From: Myxococcales bacterium
Lineage (GTDB): Bacteria; Myxococcota; Polyangia; Polyangiales; Polyangiaceae
NCBI GenBank assembly: GCA_020430865.1
Contig: JAGQIY010000660.1
Span: forward strand, 1 to 9,968
DNA: 9,968 bases
Direction of reading: 5' to 3'
The position numbers were made by a program, and so were the translations under genes. Numbering within the stretch: the first letter of the stretch is position 1; the number at the start of each line of letters is the position of its first letter. Under the pieces are notes generated by a model. The model was not told the DNA's origin and did not search any database. It saw only the letters and a program-made list of their open reading frames with translations. This document shows, in pieces, positions 1 through 9,334 of the stretch.

Positions 1-362
1 AAGCCCCACACGGCGTCGCTCAAATCCGCTGCGACCACCCTCCACCGTACGGCAAGCGACCTCCAGAAAGCGGCAGCGACCCGATGGCTCGAACAGCGCC
101 GCCATCGCCGGACAGCTTCGGCGTCATGATACTCGAACTCGGCCGGGGGCTGCATCCGCGCGGCTCGAGAGGCCACCGTCTCGCGCGCGTACCCCGAGAG
201 CGCGGACGCCGGAAAGTCGCCCAGCGGTCGGTGGGTGCCCGTCACGAGGTCTGGGTCGGGAGGGGGCGAGCGACCCAAGCCGGTACACACCCCGAGAGCT
301 GGCTTTGACGCCGCCGGCGTCGCCGGCCCAGACGCGATCGCGACTCCGCCCGCCGCGCGCTC
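1..362. other. No secure gene; two weak open frames
   Basis: I see no gene here that I can support. On the plus strand, frame 1 is open from the window edge to a TGA at 127-129, giving a 42-residue tail with helix-like, alanine- and arginine-rich composition; it could be the C-terminus of a gene that begins to the left. On the minus strand, the frame of the PIN-like fragment at 363-605 stays open through this stretch to the edge. The residues it would encode here resemble nothing I recognise, and DUF3368 proteins normally end near where this stretch begins. Both frames share the same third codon positions, so GC bias cannot separate them. A plus-strand ATG frame at 84-308 is arginine- and glycine-rich and looks spurious. 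Confidence 0.3.
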
Positions 363-605
363 CTCGCCCACGAGCGCGAGTGCCTTGTCCACCAAGTCAG
401 TGCGCAGGTACATGCCCGCGTCGACCAACGCCTCTACCACCGGGCGTGCCCGCGGGAGGCATCCCTGCGCCCTTGCGAACAACACCAACCCGAGCGTTCC
501 GCGAACGGGCACCTTTAGCTCGTCCGCGCAGCGCCGAGCCGCGCCGTCGTCGAGCACCGCCTCTGCGCCGCGGGTCGCGAGCATGCCCCAAACCGCGTGG
601 ATCAT
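363..605 (-). pseudogene. Truncated DUF3368-type PIN-domain protein, C-terminal half
   Basis: Read on the minus strand from the ATG at 605-603, this stretch contains LDDGAARRCADEL, then VRGTLGLVLFARAQGCLPRA, then a segment ending ALALVGE. That order matches the C-terminal half of DUF3368 PIN-like proteins: the LDD...AR segment, the GTLG-LL-AK-G-IP segment, and a final short helix. These proteins are putative ribonucleases, usually toxins paired with a small UPF0175-type antitoxin. The N-terminal half, with the first conserved acidic residues, should lie just above position 605. The frame meets a stop at 650-648, and the cas7 promoter region and gene follow, so that half is absent. No antitoxin gene is visible. 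The frame has no stop after ALALVGE and stays open to the window edge, so the original stop also seems lost. I infer a decayed remnant with no PIN activity. The family call rests on motif recognition only. Confidence 0.6.
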
Positions 606-729
606 GCGACCCAGTGCATCGCGACATAACTCGTCAGAGATCGGCGTTCACCCTGGTATTGCGCGTACGGGTAGTGTACTCCGACAGTCGAATTCGAGAC
701 GTGTTCGTACACCAAAGCAGGTTCCAACA
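606..729 (+). promoter_or_regulatory. Upstream region of the cas operon
   Basis: This 124-nt stretch separates the minus-strand PIN remnant from cas7 and must hold the operon promoter if transcription starts locally. No strong sigma70 pair is visible. The best I can offer is TTCACC at 647-652 followed, after 19 nt, by TAGTGT at 672-677, which is weak. A perfect 10-bp palindrome, TCGAATTCGA, lies at 688-697, 32 nt before the start codon, and could be an operator. A modest ribosome binding site, AGCAGG at 716-721, sits 8 nt before the cas7 ATG. I found no copy or obvious remnant of the CRISPR repeat here. Confidence 0.35.
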
Positions 730-1947
730 ATGCCAACCATAACGCTCGACGAACTTCGCGACGCGTGCCTCACCGGCGCCGCCATCCGATACAACGCCAC
801 GCTGCAGCCCGCCGCCGGTCCGGGCTCCAAGGTCTTCCCTCCGACGTACGAGGGCGGACAGTACGCCGTTGAGCAGCGCGTCATCGATGGCGAGCGCCTC
901 CCCTGCGTGTTGCTCGACTCTGTTCAGAGTCAGGCCAACCGCATGGAGCTCGCGCTCCTCGACGCGCACCGCGAAGGTCGGATTGGCATCCCTGTCATCG
1001 AGGTCGATTTCGCGGCGGCTGGCATGTCCGAGGTCGGCTCCGTCACGAGCCTCGAGGCCCCGAATCGCATCGCGGATGCCATCCTCCGCGACTCCGAATC
1101 GAACGGGACGAAGTTTCGCGAGACCGATGTCGGCAAGGTGCTGGACTCCGCGACGGTCGCGAACGCGACCGGACTCCTCGCTTGGTGCCCGACCGCGTTG
1201 GTGTTTGGCGTCTGGGACTCTACCGGACCGCGCGGCGGGCTCGGGGCGAAGTTTGCTCGCTCGCTCGTCGGCGAGGTCTTCGCGGTCGACGCGGAGCCGG
1301 GTGTTCGCCCGTCGAGCCGGATCGACCCGCTCGGTATCGAGATCATCGACGCGCCACTCTTCAAGGCGTACGGCGGGGGCTGGACCCTCGACCCTAACGA
1401 GGCAGAACACGACAAGAAGAAGCCGGTGAAGCTCGGCAAGGATGGCAAGCCGTCGGAGGCCAACCACGGCAACGTCACACCTTCTCTTGGAAAGCCGGGG
1501 CAACCGAATCACGGCGGGGTGACGTTTCGGTACGCCCGTCAGAGCGTCGTCATCTCCCTGACGAGCCTGCGGCGCCTCCGCTTTCCGCTCGGGGACGAAG
1601 CGACCCGCGCGTCGGACGAAGCCGCTCGGGTAGCGCTCGCGGCGCTCGGGTTGTGCGGTGCCGCGCTGGCCGTCGAGCGTGGTCTCGACCTCCGCTCTCG
1701 CTGCTTGTTGGTCCCTGAGTCTCCGACCGCTGCCTCCTTCGAGCTCGTCGCCGCAAATGGTGCCACCTCGACCTTCGACGTGACCGCCGAGAGCGCGGTC
1801 GAGCTGCTCAACGACGCGGTCGAATCCGCGAAGCAGGTAGACCTTCCGTGGCGGAGCGAAGGGCTCACCCTGACGCCTGGCAAGAACCTGGCGGAGCTGG
1901 TGAAGCGCAGCCGCGAGAAGTCTGAGCAGTCCGCGCCGGAGGCCTGA
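730..1947 (+). CDS. csb1: Type I-G Cas7 backbone subunit (Csb1, GSU0053 family)
   Basis: This 405-residue protein is the Cas7-type RAMP subunit of type I-G effectors; copies line up along the crRNA spacer to form the complex backbone. Family hallmarks are visible in order: RYNATLQPAAGPGSKVFPPTY near residues 20-40, LLDSVQSQANRMELALL near 61-77, DSATVANATGLLAW near 139-152, GVWDSTGPRGGLGAKFARS near 160-178 (the glycine-rich stretch), SSRIDPLGI near 195-203, and NHGNVTPS followed by GGVTFRYARQSVVISL near 245-277. The length is normal for Csb1. I chose the ATG at 730 because homology starts right after it and AGCAGG lies 8 nt upstream. The frame is open back to 235, but that extension is antisense to the PIN remnant and unlike the family. 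It is the first gene of the operon and ends 1 nt before csb2. The subtype call is very secure. Confidence 0.95.
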   Translation: MPTITLDELRDACLTGAAIRYNATLQPAAGPGSKVFPPTYEGGQYAVEQRVIDGERLPCVLLDSVQSQANRMELALLDAHREGRIGIPVIEVDFAAAGMSEVGSVTSLEAPNRIADAILRDSESNGTKFRETDVGKVLDSATVANATGLLAWCPTALVFGVWDSTGPRGGLGAKFARSLVGEVFAVDAEPGVRPSSRIDPLGIEIIDAPLFKAYGGGWTLDPNEAEHDKKKPVKLGKDGKPSEANHGNVTPSLGKPGQPNHGGVTFRYARQSVVISLTSLRRLRFPLGDEATRASDEAARVALAALGLCGAALAVERGLDLRSRCLLVPESPTAASFELVAANGATSTFDVTAESAVELLNDAVESAKQVDLPWRSEGLTLTPGKNLAELVKRSREKSEQSAPEA

Positions 1948-1948
1948 G

Positions 1949-3448
1949 ATGGCGTTCGCCATCGAGTGGCAGTATCTGACCGAGCGGAGCTGGGCGGCGC
2001 GAGCCTCGTCGCGGCAGGAGCCCGAGTGGCCTCCCCATCCGGACCGCGTCTTCTCCGCCCTAGTCGCGGCTTGGGGCGAGCGAGGTGAGGACGAAGCCGA
2101 GCGCGCCGCGCTCGAGTGGCTCGAACGGCTCGGCCCGCCAGACGTCTACGCGCCGCCGCTCGCAGCCCCTGAGTCAGACTCGTTGGACGCTGCGCCATCG
2201 ACCTCGACCGTGCGGGGCAGCGCACCCGGGACCTACGTCATCCCGAACGAAGTGGCGTCGGACAAGAAGCAGCGGGACGACGCCGCCTTCTTCGGGCGTC
2301 CGCTGAAGCGGCGCACGTTTCCGAGCGTCCTAACGGGTACCGCGACGTGCGCGTTGGTGTGGCCCGATGCAGACCCAGGGCCATACCGAGACGCGCTCCT
2401 CCGGTTAGTGAGCGAGGTCACCTACGTCGGTACTTCGCGCTCGTTCATCAGGGCCTGGCTGGACGACACAGCGTCCGCATCCGGACACCGCTGGCGTCCT
2501 AGCGGTACGACCGAGACACCCGACGAGCACCTTCGCGTGGCCGAACCGGGACGTCTCGCCGCGCTACGCGAGGACTACAACGGCACGGACGCCGATGCTC
2601 GGCCTCGCCTTGCCCGGCAACGCGGCTATTCCGCCGTGGTGGATGATGAGACGCCGGGCGGGCGGTTTTCGCCGGAGCTCTTCATCCTGCGAACGCAAGC
2701 TCACGCCCGCACCTCTGTGAGCCACGGGCCCGCGGTGGTCGATGCACTGCGCCGGCGCCTCATCGCAGTTGCTCGCGACTCACGGATGGACGCCGAGGCC
2801 ATGCGGCTCATCAGTGGCCACGAGGCGGACGGCGCCGCAAGTCGGGCCGGGCACGTCGCGCTTGCGCCGCTGCCGTTCGTCGGACACCCGCACGCCGACG
2901 GGCATCTCATGGGCGTCGCGCTCGCCTTCCCCAACGACGCCTCGGAGCACCAGCGGCTTGCGGTGCTCTACGCGCTCGCCAGGGTGCTCTCTGAGGGCAC
3001 GCGCACTGTGGAGCTGAGCCTTGGCGCGCACCGCGTCGTGACCTTGATGGCCGAGGATCGCGACAACCCGCCCCGTGCCACCCGACCGAGCACGTGGACT
3101 GCTCCCTCGGACGCGTGGGCGACGGTCACCCCACTCGCGCCGGACCGACACCCACCCCGCCGCTGCGCCGATCCTGACGCCTTCTTGCGGGACGACCTCG
3201 CAGGCGCCTGCGAGCGCCAAGGGCTACCCCGCCCGGTCGAGGTCGCCTTGCTCGGCGCATCGCGCTTCTCCGGGGCGCCCCACGCACGCCAATACGCGCC
3301 GCTACGAACGAAGGCGGGCAGCCGCCGCCGCCTGGCCCACGTAACGATTCGCTTCGCGGAGCCAGTCCGCGGTCCGCTCCTCCTCGGTGCAGGACGCTTT
3401 CGCGGCTACGGGGTGTTCCGACCCCTTCGTTCTCGTGCAGAGGGGTGA
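1949..3448 (+). CDS. csb2: Type I-G Cas5-Cas6 fusion (Csb2, GSU0054 family)
   Basis: This 499-residue protein is Csb2, which combines a Cas5-like N-terminal part (binds the crRNA 5' handle and caps the backbone) with a Cas6-like C-terminal part (cuts the pre-crRNA at the repeat hairpin). The N-terminus shows [17 protein letters not shown] at about residues 26-42, the typical Csb2 start. The C-terminus carries [16 protein letters not shown] at about 477-492, the glycine-rich loop of Cas6-type RAMPs. A histidine in [14 protein letters not shown] (about residue 259) begins a conserved-looking helix in the middle; I cannot say from sequence alone whether it is catalytic. No separate cas6 gene exists in the window, which fits this fusion. 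The ATG at 1949 is preceded by a perfect GGAGG at 1938-1942, 6 nt away and inside the cas7 end, and lies 1 nt after the cas7 stop, so translation is probably coupled. Confidence 0.93.
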   Translation: MAFAIEWQYLTERSWAARASSRQEPEWPPHPDRVFSALVAAWGERGEDEAERAALEWLERLGPPDVYAPPLAAPESDSLDAAPSTSTVRGSAPGTYVIPNEVASDKKQRDDAAFFGRPLKRRTFPSVLTGTATCALVWPDADPGPYRDALLRLVSEVTYVGTSRSFIRAWLDDTASASGHRWRPSGTTETPDEHLRVAEPGRLAALREDYNGTDADARPRLARQRGYSAVVDDETPGGRFSPELFILRTQAHARTSVSHGPAVVDALRRRLIAVARDSRMDAEAMRLISGHEADGAASRAGHVALAPLPFVGHPHADGHLMGVALAFPNDASEHQRLAVLYALARVLSEGTRTVELSLGAHRVVTLMAEDRDNPPRATRPSTWTAPSDAWATVTPLAPDRHPPRRCADPDAFLRDDLAGACERQGLPRPVEVALLGASRFSGAPHARQYAPLRTKAGSRRRLAHVTIRFAEPVRGPLLLGAGRFRGYGVFRPLRSRAEG

Positions 3449-3453
3449 GCCTA

Positions 3454-6414
3454 ATGATACCCACCCGCGACGACTTCGACGGCTTCATGCGCGCGGTGCA
3501 TGGACACGGCCCCTTTCCCTGGCAGCAACGTCTACTGGGGCACGTCCTTGACCATGGATGGCCGAAGACCCTTGCGCTGCCGACGGCGAGCGGAAAGACC
3601 GCGGTGCTGGACGTGGCCGTGTTCGCGCTCGCGTGCGAGGCGGACCGTCCCCACGGGGAGCGCCGGTCCCCGCTGCGTATCGCGCTGGTCGTCGACCGAC
3701 GCATCGTCGTGGACGGCGCGTTCGAGCGCGCCAAAAAGATCCGCAAGGCCATCACCTCCGCTCGTCCGGAGGACGAGGGACCGCTCGCGTCCGTCGCGGC
3801 TGCGCTCCGCCGGTACGACGGAGAAGAGCCGCTTCGAATCGCCCGCCTTCGAGGCGGCATGTACCGCGAGGACCGATGGGCGCGCACGCCCTCTCAGCCA
3901 GTCATTCTCTGCTCGACGGTAGACCAGGTGGGCTCACGGCTCTTGTTCCGTGGGTACGGCGTCTCGCCGCGAATGGCGCCGATCCACGCCGGCCTGCTCG
4001 GCAACGACGCGCTGATCGTTCTAGACGAGGCGCACTGCAGCGAGCCGTTCATGCAGACGCTCGCGGCCGTCGACCGCTATCGAGCCGTGGCCGAGCAGCC
4101 CGTCGACGCTCCATGGGGTTTCGTCGCGATGACGGCGACACCGCGAGGTGGACATGCGCCGTTCGTCCTCGACGAAGCAGACCGCACCCATCCCGTGCTC
4201 CGTCGCCGCCTCGACGCGCCGAAGCCGGTGCACGTCGTGACCGCGCCGGGAAAGGGTGAGAAGCCGTTCATCAAGACGGTGGTCGAAGCGCTGCTCGGCG
4301 AGCTCGAGGGCGCGCCGGAGTCGCCTTCGGCAGCGACCGCCGGTCGGGTCTCGATGGCGGTGGTAAACCGCGTCCAGACGGCGCGGGCCATCTTCGAGGC
4401 GCTGGACAAGCGTAGGCGCGGAAAGCACGCCTCGTTCGACGCGGACCTTCTCCTGCTGACGGGACGGGTCCGCCCGTACGATCGCGACCGGCGGCTCGCT
4501 GAGCCCTTGGAGCGGGTTCGAGCCGGCAGAGGGCGAACGACAGCCACGCGCGAACACTCATCGAATTCCGCCGCGGCCCAACGTCCGCTCCTCATCGTCG
4601 CGACGCAGTGCGTCGAGGTCGGCGCAGACCTCGACGTCGACGCGCTCGTGACGGAGGCGTGCCCGCTCGACGCGTTGCGCCAGCGTGCGGGGCGCCTCGA
4701 CCGCCTCGGTGACTCGGGCGCGGGAGCTCCGGCGCGATGCACGATCGTAGGGCGCCTCGAACAGCATTGGGATGGCACGACGGAGCCACCAGACGACCCA
4801 ATCTACGGTGAGGCGCTCGCACGGACCTTGCGCTGGGCCCTCGACCAGCCGGCCCTCGATCTGGGCATCCAGGCGTTCGAGGAGGCGCACCGCGCTTCGC
4901 TTCCTGAGGGGCTCGAAGCTCCCGCCCGCCATGCGCCTCACCTCTTCGCGGAGTACGTCGAGTTGTGGGCGCAGACCGGGCCGACGCCGGAGCCAAGCCC
5001 GCCCCCCGCGCCCTTTCTACACGGCCGCGCCGACGCGACGGCGGACGTCCGTATCGTGTGGCGGGCCGATCTCGACCCAGAGCGGCCGGAGACCTGGGCA
5101 GCGACTGTTGCCGCGTGCCCCCCGGTGAGCGGCGAAGCGCTCCCGGTCCCGGTATACGCCTGCCGCGAGTGGCTCACCGACGCCAAGCCCTCGTCGTTCG
5201 CAGACGTCGACCCCCTGACCCAGCGTCACGGGACCAACAGCGCAAACACCGACACAGCGACTGCGCCGTTTCTCGTTTGGCGTAACCCCGACACTAGCGA
5301 GGTCTGCTTCGACTCCATGAATGTACGCCCAGGCGCTACCGTCGTGGTCCCGTGCGAGCGAGGCGGGTGCGACGCATGGGGCTGGGCGCCGACGAGCGAT
5401 GCTCCAGTTTCGGACATTGCCGAACAGGTGCGCGCAGAGGCGCGCCGTGCGCCGGTGCTCCGCCTGCACCCGGCGTTCCTCGCGGAGACGGCCTTAGAGG
5501 GTCCGCTCGCCGTTCTTGAGGCGGTCCGTGCTGCCGCCGCCGTTCGGGCGGACGACCCGCCGGAGGACGCTGATGTGCTTCTCGCCGCGGCCCTCGATGC
5601 CCTCGTCGGTGAGCCACCCGCCGACGATGTCCTTGCGGCCCAGCGAGACACCGCCCGCGCCATCGTCGCGCTCCCGCGCCGCGCGCGCGTCGCGCGCGCT
5701 CATCCGTCGGGCGTCGGTTGGGTCGTGACGGGTCGCGCCGGCTGGGCTTCGTGCGCGCGCGACTTCACCGACGAGGACGACTCCTCTTCCGCCGCGCCGG
5801 CGCAGGTCACGCTACCGCAACACCTGCGCGACGTGGGGGAGCGTGCTGGCGCGTTCGCCGGTAGCATGCGCCTCGCGAAGGAGCTCGTCGCAGATCTTGA
5901 GCTCGCGGGACGGCTGCATGACCTCGGTAAGGCGGACCCGCGGTTTCAGGCCATGCTCCGCGGAGGTGACCTGCTGGCCGCGTTGGCGGCAGACGAGCCC
6001 CTCGCCAAGTCCCCCGTCGCGCTCCGCGGGGTCGCCGCGCGTGGGCGTGCCCGCGGTGGGTATCCGGAGGGCGCTCGACACGAGCTGCTCTCCGTGCGGC
6101 TCGCGGAGAGCGACCCAAGCCTCCTCGCGGGCGCGACTGATCGCGACCTCGTGCTGCACCTCGTCGCCAGCCACCACGGCTGGTGCCGACCCTTCGCGCC
6201 GGTCGTGTTCGACGAGAGCCCACTCGACGTCTCGTACGTGCATGACGGGCACGCGCTCTCGGCGAGCAGCCTCACAGGGCTCGAGCACCTGTCGAGCGGC
6301 GTCGCGCAGCGCTTCTTCCGGCTGGTGCGCCGCTACGGCTGGTGGGGGCTTGCCTATCTCGAGGCGTGTCTACGCCTCGCCGACCATCGCGCGAGTGAGG
6401 ATTACGACCGATGA
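3454..6414 (+). CDS. cas3: Type I-G Cas3 helicase-nuclease with C-terminal HD domain
   Basis: Cas3 is recruited to DNA opened by the Cascade complex, unwinds it and degrades single strands. Superfamily 2 helicase motifs appear in order: TASGKT (Walker A, residues 44-49 counted from 3454), DEAH (191-194), MTATP (226-230), then [12 protein letters not shown] and QRAGRLDR (410-417). The segment RIVWRADL...[15 protein letters not shown] after the helicase is typical of I-G Cas3. The HD nuclease follows at the C-terminus, the reverse of most type I Cas3 proteins and characteristic of this subtype. Its metal ligands look complete: His790 (PQHLRDV), His822-Asp823 (HDLGK), His876, His907-His908 (SHHG) and Asp977 (ADHRAS). 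I prefer the ATG at 3454 because GGTGA at 3444-3448 is a good binding site 5 nt upstream. The alternative GTG at 3445 overlaps the csb2 stop by 4 nt, lacks as good a site, and would add three residues. The frame is intact throughout. Confidence 0.95.
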   Translation: MIPTRDDFDGFMRAVHGHGPFPWQQRLLGHVLDHGWPKTLALPTASGKTAVLDVAVFALACEADRPHGERRSPLRIALVVDRRIVVDGAFERAKKIRKAITSARPEDEGPLASVAAALRRYDGEEPLRIARLRGGMYREDRWARTPSQPVILCSTVDQVGSRLLFRGYGVSPRMAPIHAGLLGNDALIVLDEAHCSEPFMQTLAAVDRYRAVAEQPVDAPWGFVAMTATPRGGHAPFVLDEADRTHPVLRRRLDAPKPVHVVTAPGKGEKPFIKTVVEALLGELEGAPESPSAATAGRVSMAVVNRVQTARAIFEALDKRRRGKHASFDADLLLLTGRVRPYDRDRRLAEPLERVRAGRGRTTATREHSSNSAAAQRPLLIVATQCVEVGADLDVDALVTEACPLDALRQRAGRLDRLGDSGAGAPARCTIVGRLEQHWDGTTEPPDDPIYGEALARTLRWALDQPALDLGIQAFEEAHRASLPEGLEAPARHAPHLFAEYVELWAQTGPTPEPSPPPAPFLHGRADATADVRIVWRADLDPERPETWAATVAACPPVSGEALPVPVYACREWLTDAKPSSFADVDPLTQRHGTNSANTDTATAPFLVWRNPDTSEVCFDSMNVRPGATVVVPCERGGCDAWGWAPTSDAPVSDIAEQVRAEARRAPVLRLHPAFLAETALEGPLAVLEAVRAAAAVRADDPPEDADVLLAAALDALVGEPPADDVLAAQRDTARAIVALPRRARVARAHPSGVGWVVTGRAGWASCARDFTDEDDSSSAAPAQVTLPQHLRDVGERAGAFAGSMRLAKELVADLELAGRLHDLGKADPRFQAMLRGGDLLAALAADEPLAKSPVALRGVAARGRARGGYPEGARHELLSVRLAESDPSLLAGATDRDLVLHLVASHHGWCRPFAPVVFDESPLDVSYVHDGHALSASSLTGLEHLSSGVAQRFFRLVRRYGWWGLAYLEACLRLADHRASEDYDR

Positions 6415-7544
6415 CCGAGCGTCCCCACGTCCACACGATTCGCGCTCTCGACGGCGCGAACCCGCTCTACTTCCTCGCCGGGCTTGGCATACTGGCGCTT
6501 CTCGATGACGACGCCGCCGACCGAGCTGCGCCCAACCGCCCGGCGCTCTCGTGGGCCTATGAGCGCGGCCAGTGGGCCGGCGTCCTCCGTTGCGACCTAG
6601 ACGCGGAGGCGTTCGTCGAGACGGTCACGGCGCACCTCGAACGTGCGGGCCGAGTGCAGGACGCAGATGCGGTCAAGACAGCGCAGCGAGAGATCAGAGA
6701 CGCGTCGGCAGAGATCAAGAAGCGCCGGAGAGCGATCGCAGAGACTCGCAAACGCCATGCAAAGCGGCCTGACTTCGATCCACAGCGCCTCGCCGAGACG
6801 ACTCGTGACGATCGCGAGAGCCTGAGGCACAGCGAGACGAGCTACGACCTCGCGGTCGACGCGCTTTGCGACGGGCTCGGCGCGGGGCCGGCCCACTTTG
6901 GCGACATCATCGCGATGCGGCCCGAGGTGTTTCGGCGCGCGGTCGACCGGGCCGAGCGATCTGGCGACGTGAGTCGCGGGGTCTTACGTCAGCTCTCCGC
7001 GCTCGGAAGCGACCTCGTAGAGAGTGACGGCGGCTTGATCGAGCCGACACCGTTTAGCTTCAGCAATGGAGCGAGTGGTCAGTGTCTCCTCAAGGACTTT
7101 CGCGGGCTTGTATCTGCGCTCGACAAGGGGCTGGTGCGCGGGTTCTTGCTCGATGGTGGCCGCGCTACGAAGAGAGTGACCTCGCTCAATTGGGAGCCGA
7201 ACGATCTGCGCATGCACGCATACCAAGCCAGCGCTCCCGACGAGGACAAGACACCGCGCACCGATGTCGTGGCGAACGCGTTGGCGTATCTCGGCCTCGG
7301 CGTTTGCACTGTCTTTCCGAACGCGAGGTCGACTGCGCTCTTGGCCGTAGGCGTTCGGTCGCGTGCGTTTCAGTGGGTCCTGTGGTCGCCCCCGCTTGAT
7401 TTGACGCTCGCGCGTGCGCTGCTGGCCCACACTTCGGACGACCGCGCCGAGTGGCTCGCGCGCGGGATCGCGGCTGCGTTCGAGTCGACGGTCGTCAACC
7501 CCACGGGCAAGCGAAAGTACTTTGCCCCTGCGGTGGCGAGGTAG
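6411..7544 (+). CDS. Short Cas8-like large subunit of type I-G (Cas8g/Csx17-like)
   Basis: This 377-residue protein occupies the slot of the type I-G large subunit, expected to recognise the PAM and help load Cas3. The N-terminus, [22 protein letters not shown] followed by a PALSW stretch, resembles the opening shared by Csx17-like and other type I-G large-subunit proteins. The later [16 protein letters not shown] and the segment around [20 protein letters not shown] resemble a short I-G family that I recall being labelled a Cas3-extension protein; that recollection is not certain. Residues about 82-145 are almost purely charged and helical ([17 protein letters not shown] and after), possibly a coiled coil or nucleic-acid-binding arm. 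It is much shorter than the roughly 700-residue Csx17 proteins I recall. The ATG overlaps the cas3 stop as ATGA, so translation is coupled; GTGAGG lies 10 nt upstream. No separate small-subunit (Cas11) gene is present. Confidence 0.75.
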   Translation: MTERPHVHTIRALDGANPLYFLAGLGILALLDDDAADRAAPNRPALSWAYERGQWAGVLRCDLDAEAFVETVTAHLERAGRVQDADAVKTAQREIRDASAEIKKRRRAIAETRKRHAKRPDFDPQRLAETTRDDRESLRHSETSYDLAVDALCDGLGAGPAHFGDIIAMRPEVFRRAVDRAERSGDVSRGVLRQLSALGSDLVESDGGLIEPTPFSFSNGASGQCLLKDFRGLVSALDKGLVRGFLLDGGRATKRVTSLNWEPNDLRMHAYQASAPDEDKTPRTDVVANALAYLGLGVCTVFPNARSTALLAVGVRSRAFQWVLWSPPLDLTLARALLAHTSDDRAEWLARGIAAAFESTVVNPTGKRKYFAPAVAR

Positions 7545-7547
7545 ACC

Positions 7548-9290
7548 GTGGCTACGCCGGAGAGCCACCGCGGGCGAAGCCTCGCGGCAGAGCAGGGCGT
7601 GGTCACGGGGGACATGGTGGCGCAGCAGGCGTACTGTGAGCGCCGCCTTCACCTCATGTACGTCGAGGGCCGGTGGGGCGACAACGCCGCGACCGCAGAG
7701 GGCGCCTGGGTCCACCGACGAGTTGACTCCGGCGATGGCGCCGTTCCCGAGGGCGAGGACACACGCTCGGATGCGCCCGCGGTTGTGCGTACCGTCGACC
7801 TCGAGAGCCCGTCACTGCGCGTGCGGGCGCGTCTCGACCTGGTTGAGCTATCAGCCGACGGCCACGTCGCCGTGCCTATCGAATACAAGCGAGGTTCGGC
7901 GCCCGAGCCGCCGCTTCACACATGGCCGCCGGAACGGGTGCAGGCGGGGTTGCAGGCCCTTCTCCTTCGACATAACGGCTATGAGTGTACTTCCGCCGTC
8001 GTCTACTACGCCGCATCGAAGCGCCGTGTGCTGGTGCCCGTTGACGACGCGCTCCTCGCCGAGGTCGAGCACGCGGTTGAACGCGCCCGAGCCGTCCTCG
8101 CCCTCGCAGCCCCGCCGCCGCCGCTGCGTGACAGCCCCAAGTGCCCGGGCTGCTCTTTGGTCGGCATCTGCTTGCCCGACGAGACGAACGCGCTGCTCGA
8201 TCGGGCGGCGGGCCCCTCCGACCAGGCGTCTGACGACGCCACGCCGCTCCGTCGTCTCGTCCCGGCACGAGACGACGCGCTGCCCCTCTATGTGCAAGAG
8301 CAGGGCGCGAAGGTTGGGAAGCAGGGTGACTCCCTCGTCGTGCGTCGCAAGAAAGAAATCCTCGCGAAAGTGCGGCTCATCGACGTGAGCCAGCTCGTGC
8401 TCTGCGGCTCGGTCAGCGTCACCCCGGCGGCGATCAACCTGCTGTGCAACGCTGAAATCCCGACGGTTCACCTCTCGATGGGTCACTGGTTCTATGGAAC
8501 GACGCGCGGCATCGGCTTACGGAACGCTTTCGACCGCGCCGCTCAGTTCGAGCGAGCCGGCAACGCAGCGTTTTGCCTACGCTTTGCGAGTGCGTGTGTG
8601 CGCGGCAAGGCGACCAATCAGCGCACCCTCCTGCGCCGCAACGGCACCAGCGGCGCAGCCGTCCTCGGCGACCTGCGCCGGGCGATAGACGCGATCGACG
8701 ACGCCGCTGACGTCGACACGCTGCGGGGCCTGGAGGGTCAGGCGGCAGCGCTCTACTTTGGGTCGTTTCAGGACATGCTCCACCCGCCAGACGACGGCGA
8801 AGCCAACGGGACCATGCCGCGCTTTGACTTCGACGGGCGCAACCGTCGCCCTCCACGCGACCCGGTGAACGCGCTGCTCTCCTTTGGCTACGCGCTCCTC
8901 GCCAAGGAGGCGACGGTCGCGCTCCTCGCCGCGGGTCTCGACCCCTACTGGGGCTTGTATCACGTCCCGCGTCACGGCAGACCTGCGCTCGCGCTCGATC
9001 TCATGGAAGAATTTCGCGCGCTTATCGTCGACTCCGCCGTCATCCGCGCGATCAATACGGGAGCCGTCGACCGACGAAGCTTCGTCGTGGGTGGCGCTGG
9101 CTGCGCGCTCACCTCGGCCGGCCGCAAGGCCTTCCTCCGCACCTACGAGGCGCGCATGGATCAGCTCGTCACTCACCCAGTGTTCGACTACCGGCTAAGT
9201 TGGCGCCGGGTGATCGCCGTACAGGCTATCATGCTCGCGCGAGTCCTTCGCGGGAGCCTCCCGGAGTACATCCCGATCGTCACCCGCTGA
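7548..9290 (+). CDS. cas4-cas1: Cas4-Cas1 fusion, spacer acquisition nuclease-integrase
   Basis: This 580-residue protein joins Cas4 (about 1-215) to Cas1 (about 235-580). Cas4 is a RecB-like, iron-sulfur nuclease that trims prespacers at the PAM; Cas1 integrates them into the array together with Cas2. In Cas4, the four cluster cysteines are visible at C30 (QAYCERR), C199, C202 and C208 (CPGCSLVGIC), with nuclease residues D97 (RLDLVEL) and E112-Y113-K114 (IEYKRG). In Cas1, metal ligands appear as E396 (GLEGQAA), H472 (YHVPRHGRP) and D484 (ALDLMEEFR), with the usual GLDPYWG before the histidine. The fusion is characteristic of I-G loci. The start is a GTG at 7548 with GAGG at 7538-7541, 6 nt upstream, and 3 nt after the previous stop. 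An ATG at 7614 would still keep C30 but has no better support. Both domains look active. Confidence 0.95.
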   Translation: MATPESHRGRSLAAEQGVVTGDMVAQQAYCERRLHLMYVEGRWGDNAATAEGAWVHRRVDSGDGAVPEGEDTRSDAPAVVRTVDLESPSLRVRARLDLVELSADGHVAVPIEYKRGSAPEPPLHTWPPERVQAGLQALLLRHNGYECTSAVVYYAASKRRVLVPVDDALLAEVEHAVERARAVLALAAPPPPLRDSPKCPGCSLVGICLPDETNALLDRAAGPSDQASDDATPLRRLVPARDDALPLYVQEQGAKVGKQGDSLVVRRKKEILAKVRLIDVSQLVLCGSVSVTPAAINLLCNAEIPTVHLSMGHWFYGTTRGIGLRNAFDRAAQFERAGNAAFCLRFASACVRGKATNQRTLLRRNGTSGAAVLGDLRRAIDAIDDAADVDTLRGLEGQAAALYFGSFQDMLHPPDDGEANGTMPRFDFDGRNRRPPRDPVNALLSFGYALLAKEATVALLAAGLDPYWGLYHVPRHGRPALALDLMEEFRALIVDSAVIRAINTGAVDRRSFVVGGAGCALTSAGRKAFLRTYEARMDQLVTHPVFDYRLSWRRVIAVQAIMLARVLRGSLPEYIPIVTR

Positions 9291-9334
9291 GCTCGCACGC
9301 TGCATCGCAACCCCTCAAGACCACGCCTGACTGT

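Noticed and set aside
235..729. N-terminal extension of the cas7 frame
   Set aside because: The frame is open, but its translation is Ser/Pro/Thr-rich, antisense to the PIN remnant, and unlike Csb1. Family homology begins at the ATG at 730.
634..1962. Long minus-strand open frame opposite cas7
   Set aside because: It is an Arg-rich shadow frame produced by the GC bias of cas7, with no recognisable motif; the plus-strand Csb1 match is decisive.
5671..5700. Alternating CG tract that might form Z-DNA
   Set aside because: It lies inside cas3 and encodes Arg/Ala-rich protein in frame; such tracts are expected in DNA this GC-rich.
6411..7544. Internal start for a separate small subunit (Cas11) within the cas8-like gene
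   Set aside because: I saw no internal in-frame ATG or GTG with a convincing ribosome binding site, so I did not annotate one.
9200..9334. Longer Cas2 starting inside cas1
   Set aside because: The extra residues are out of frame with cas1 and not Cas2-like; the YLVSYDI strand should lie within the first dozen residues.
9291..9334. Possible hidden small RNA or repeat-like element between cas1 and cas2
   Set aside because: The 44-nt gap has no repeat similarity, no hairpin of note and no promoter-like pair.
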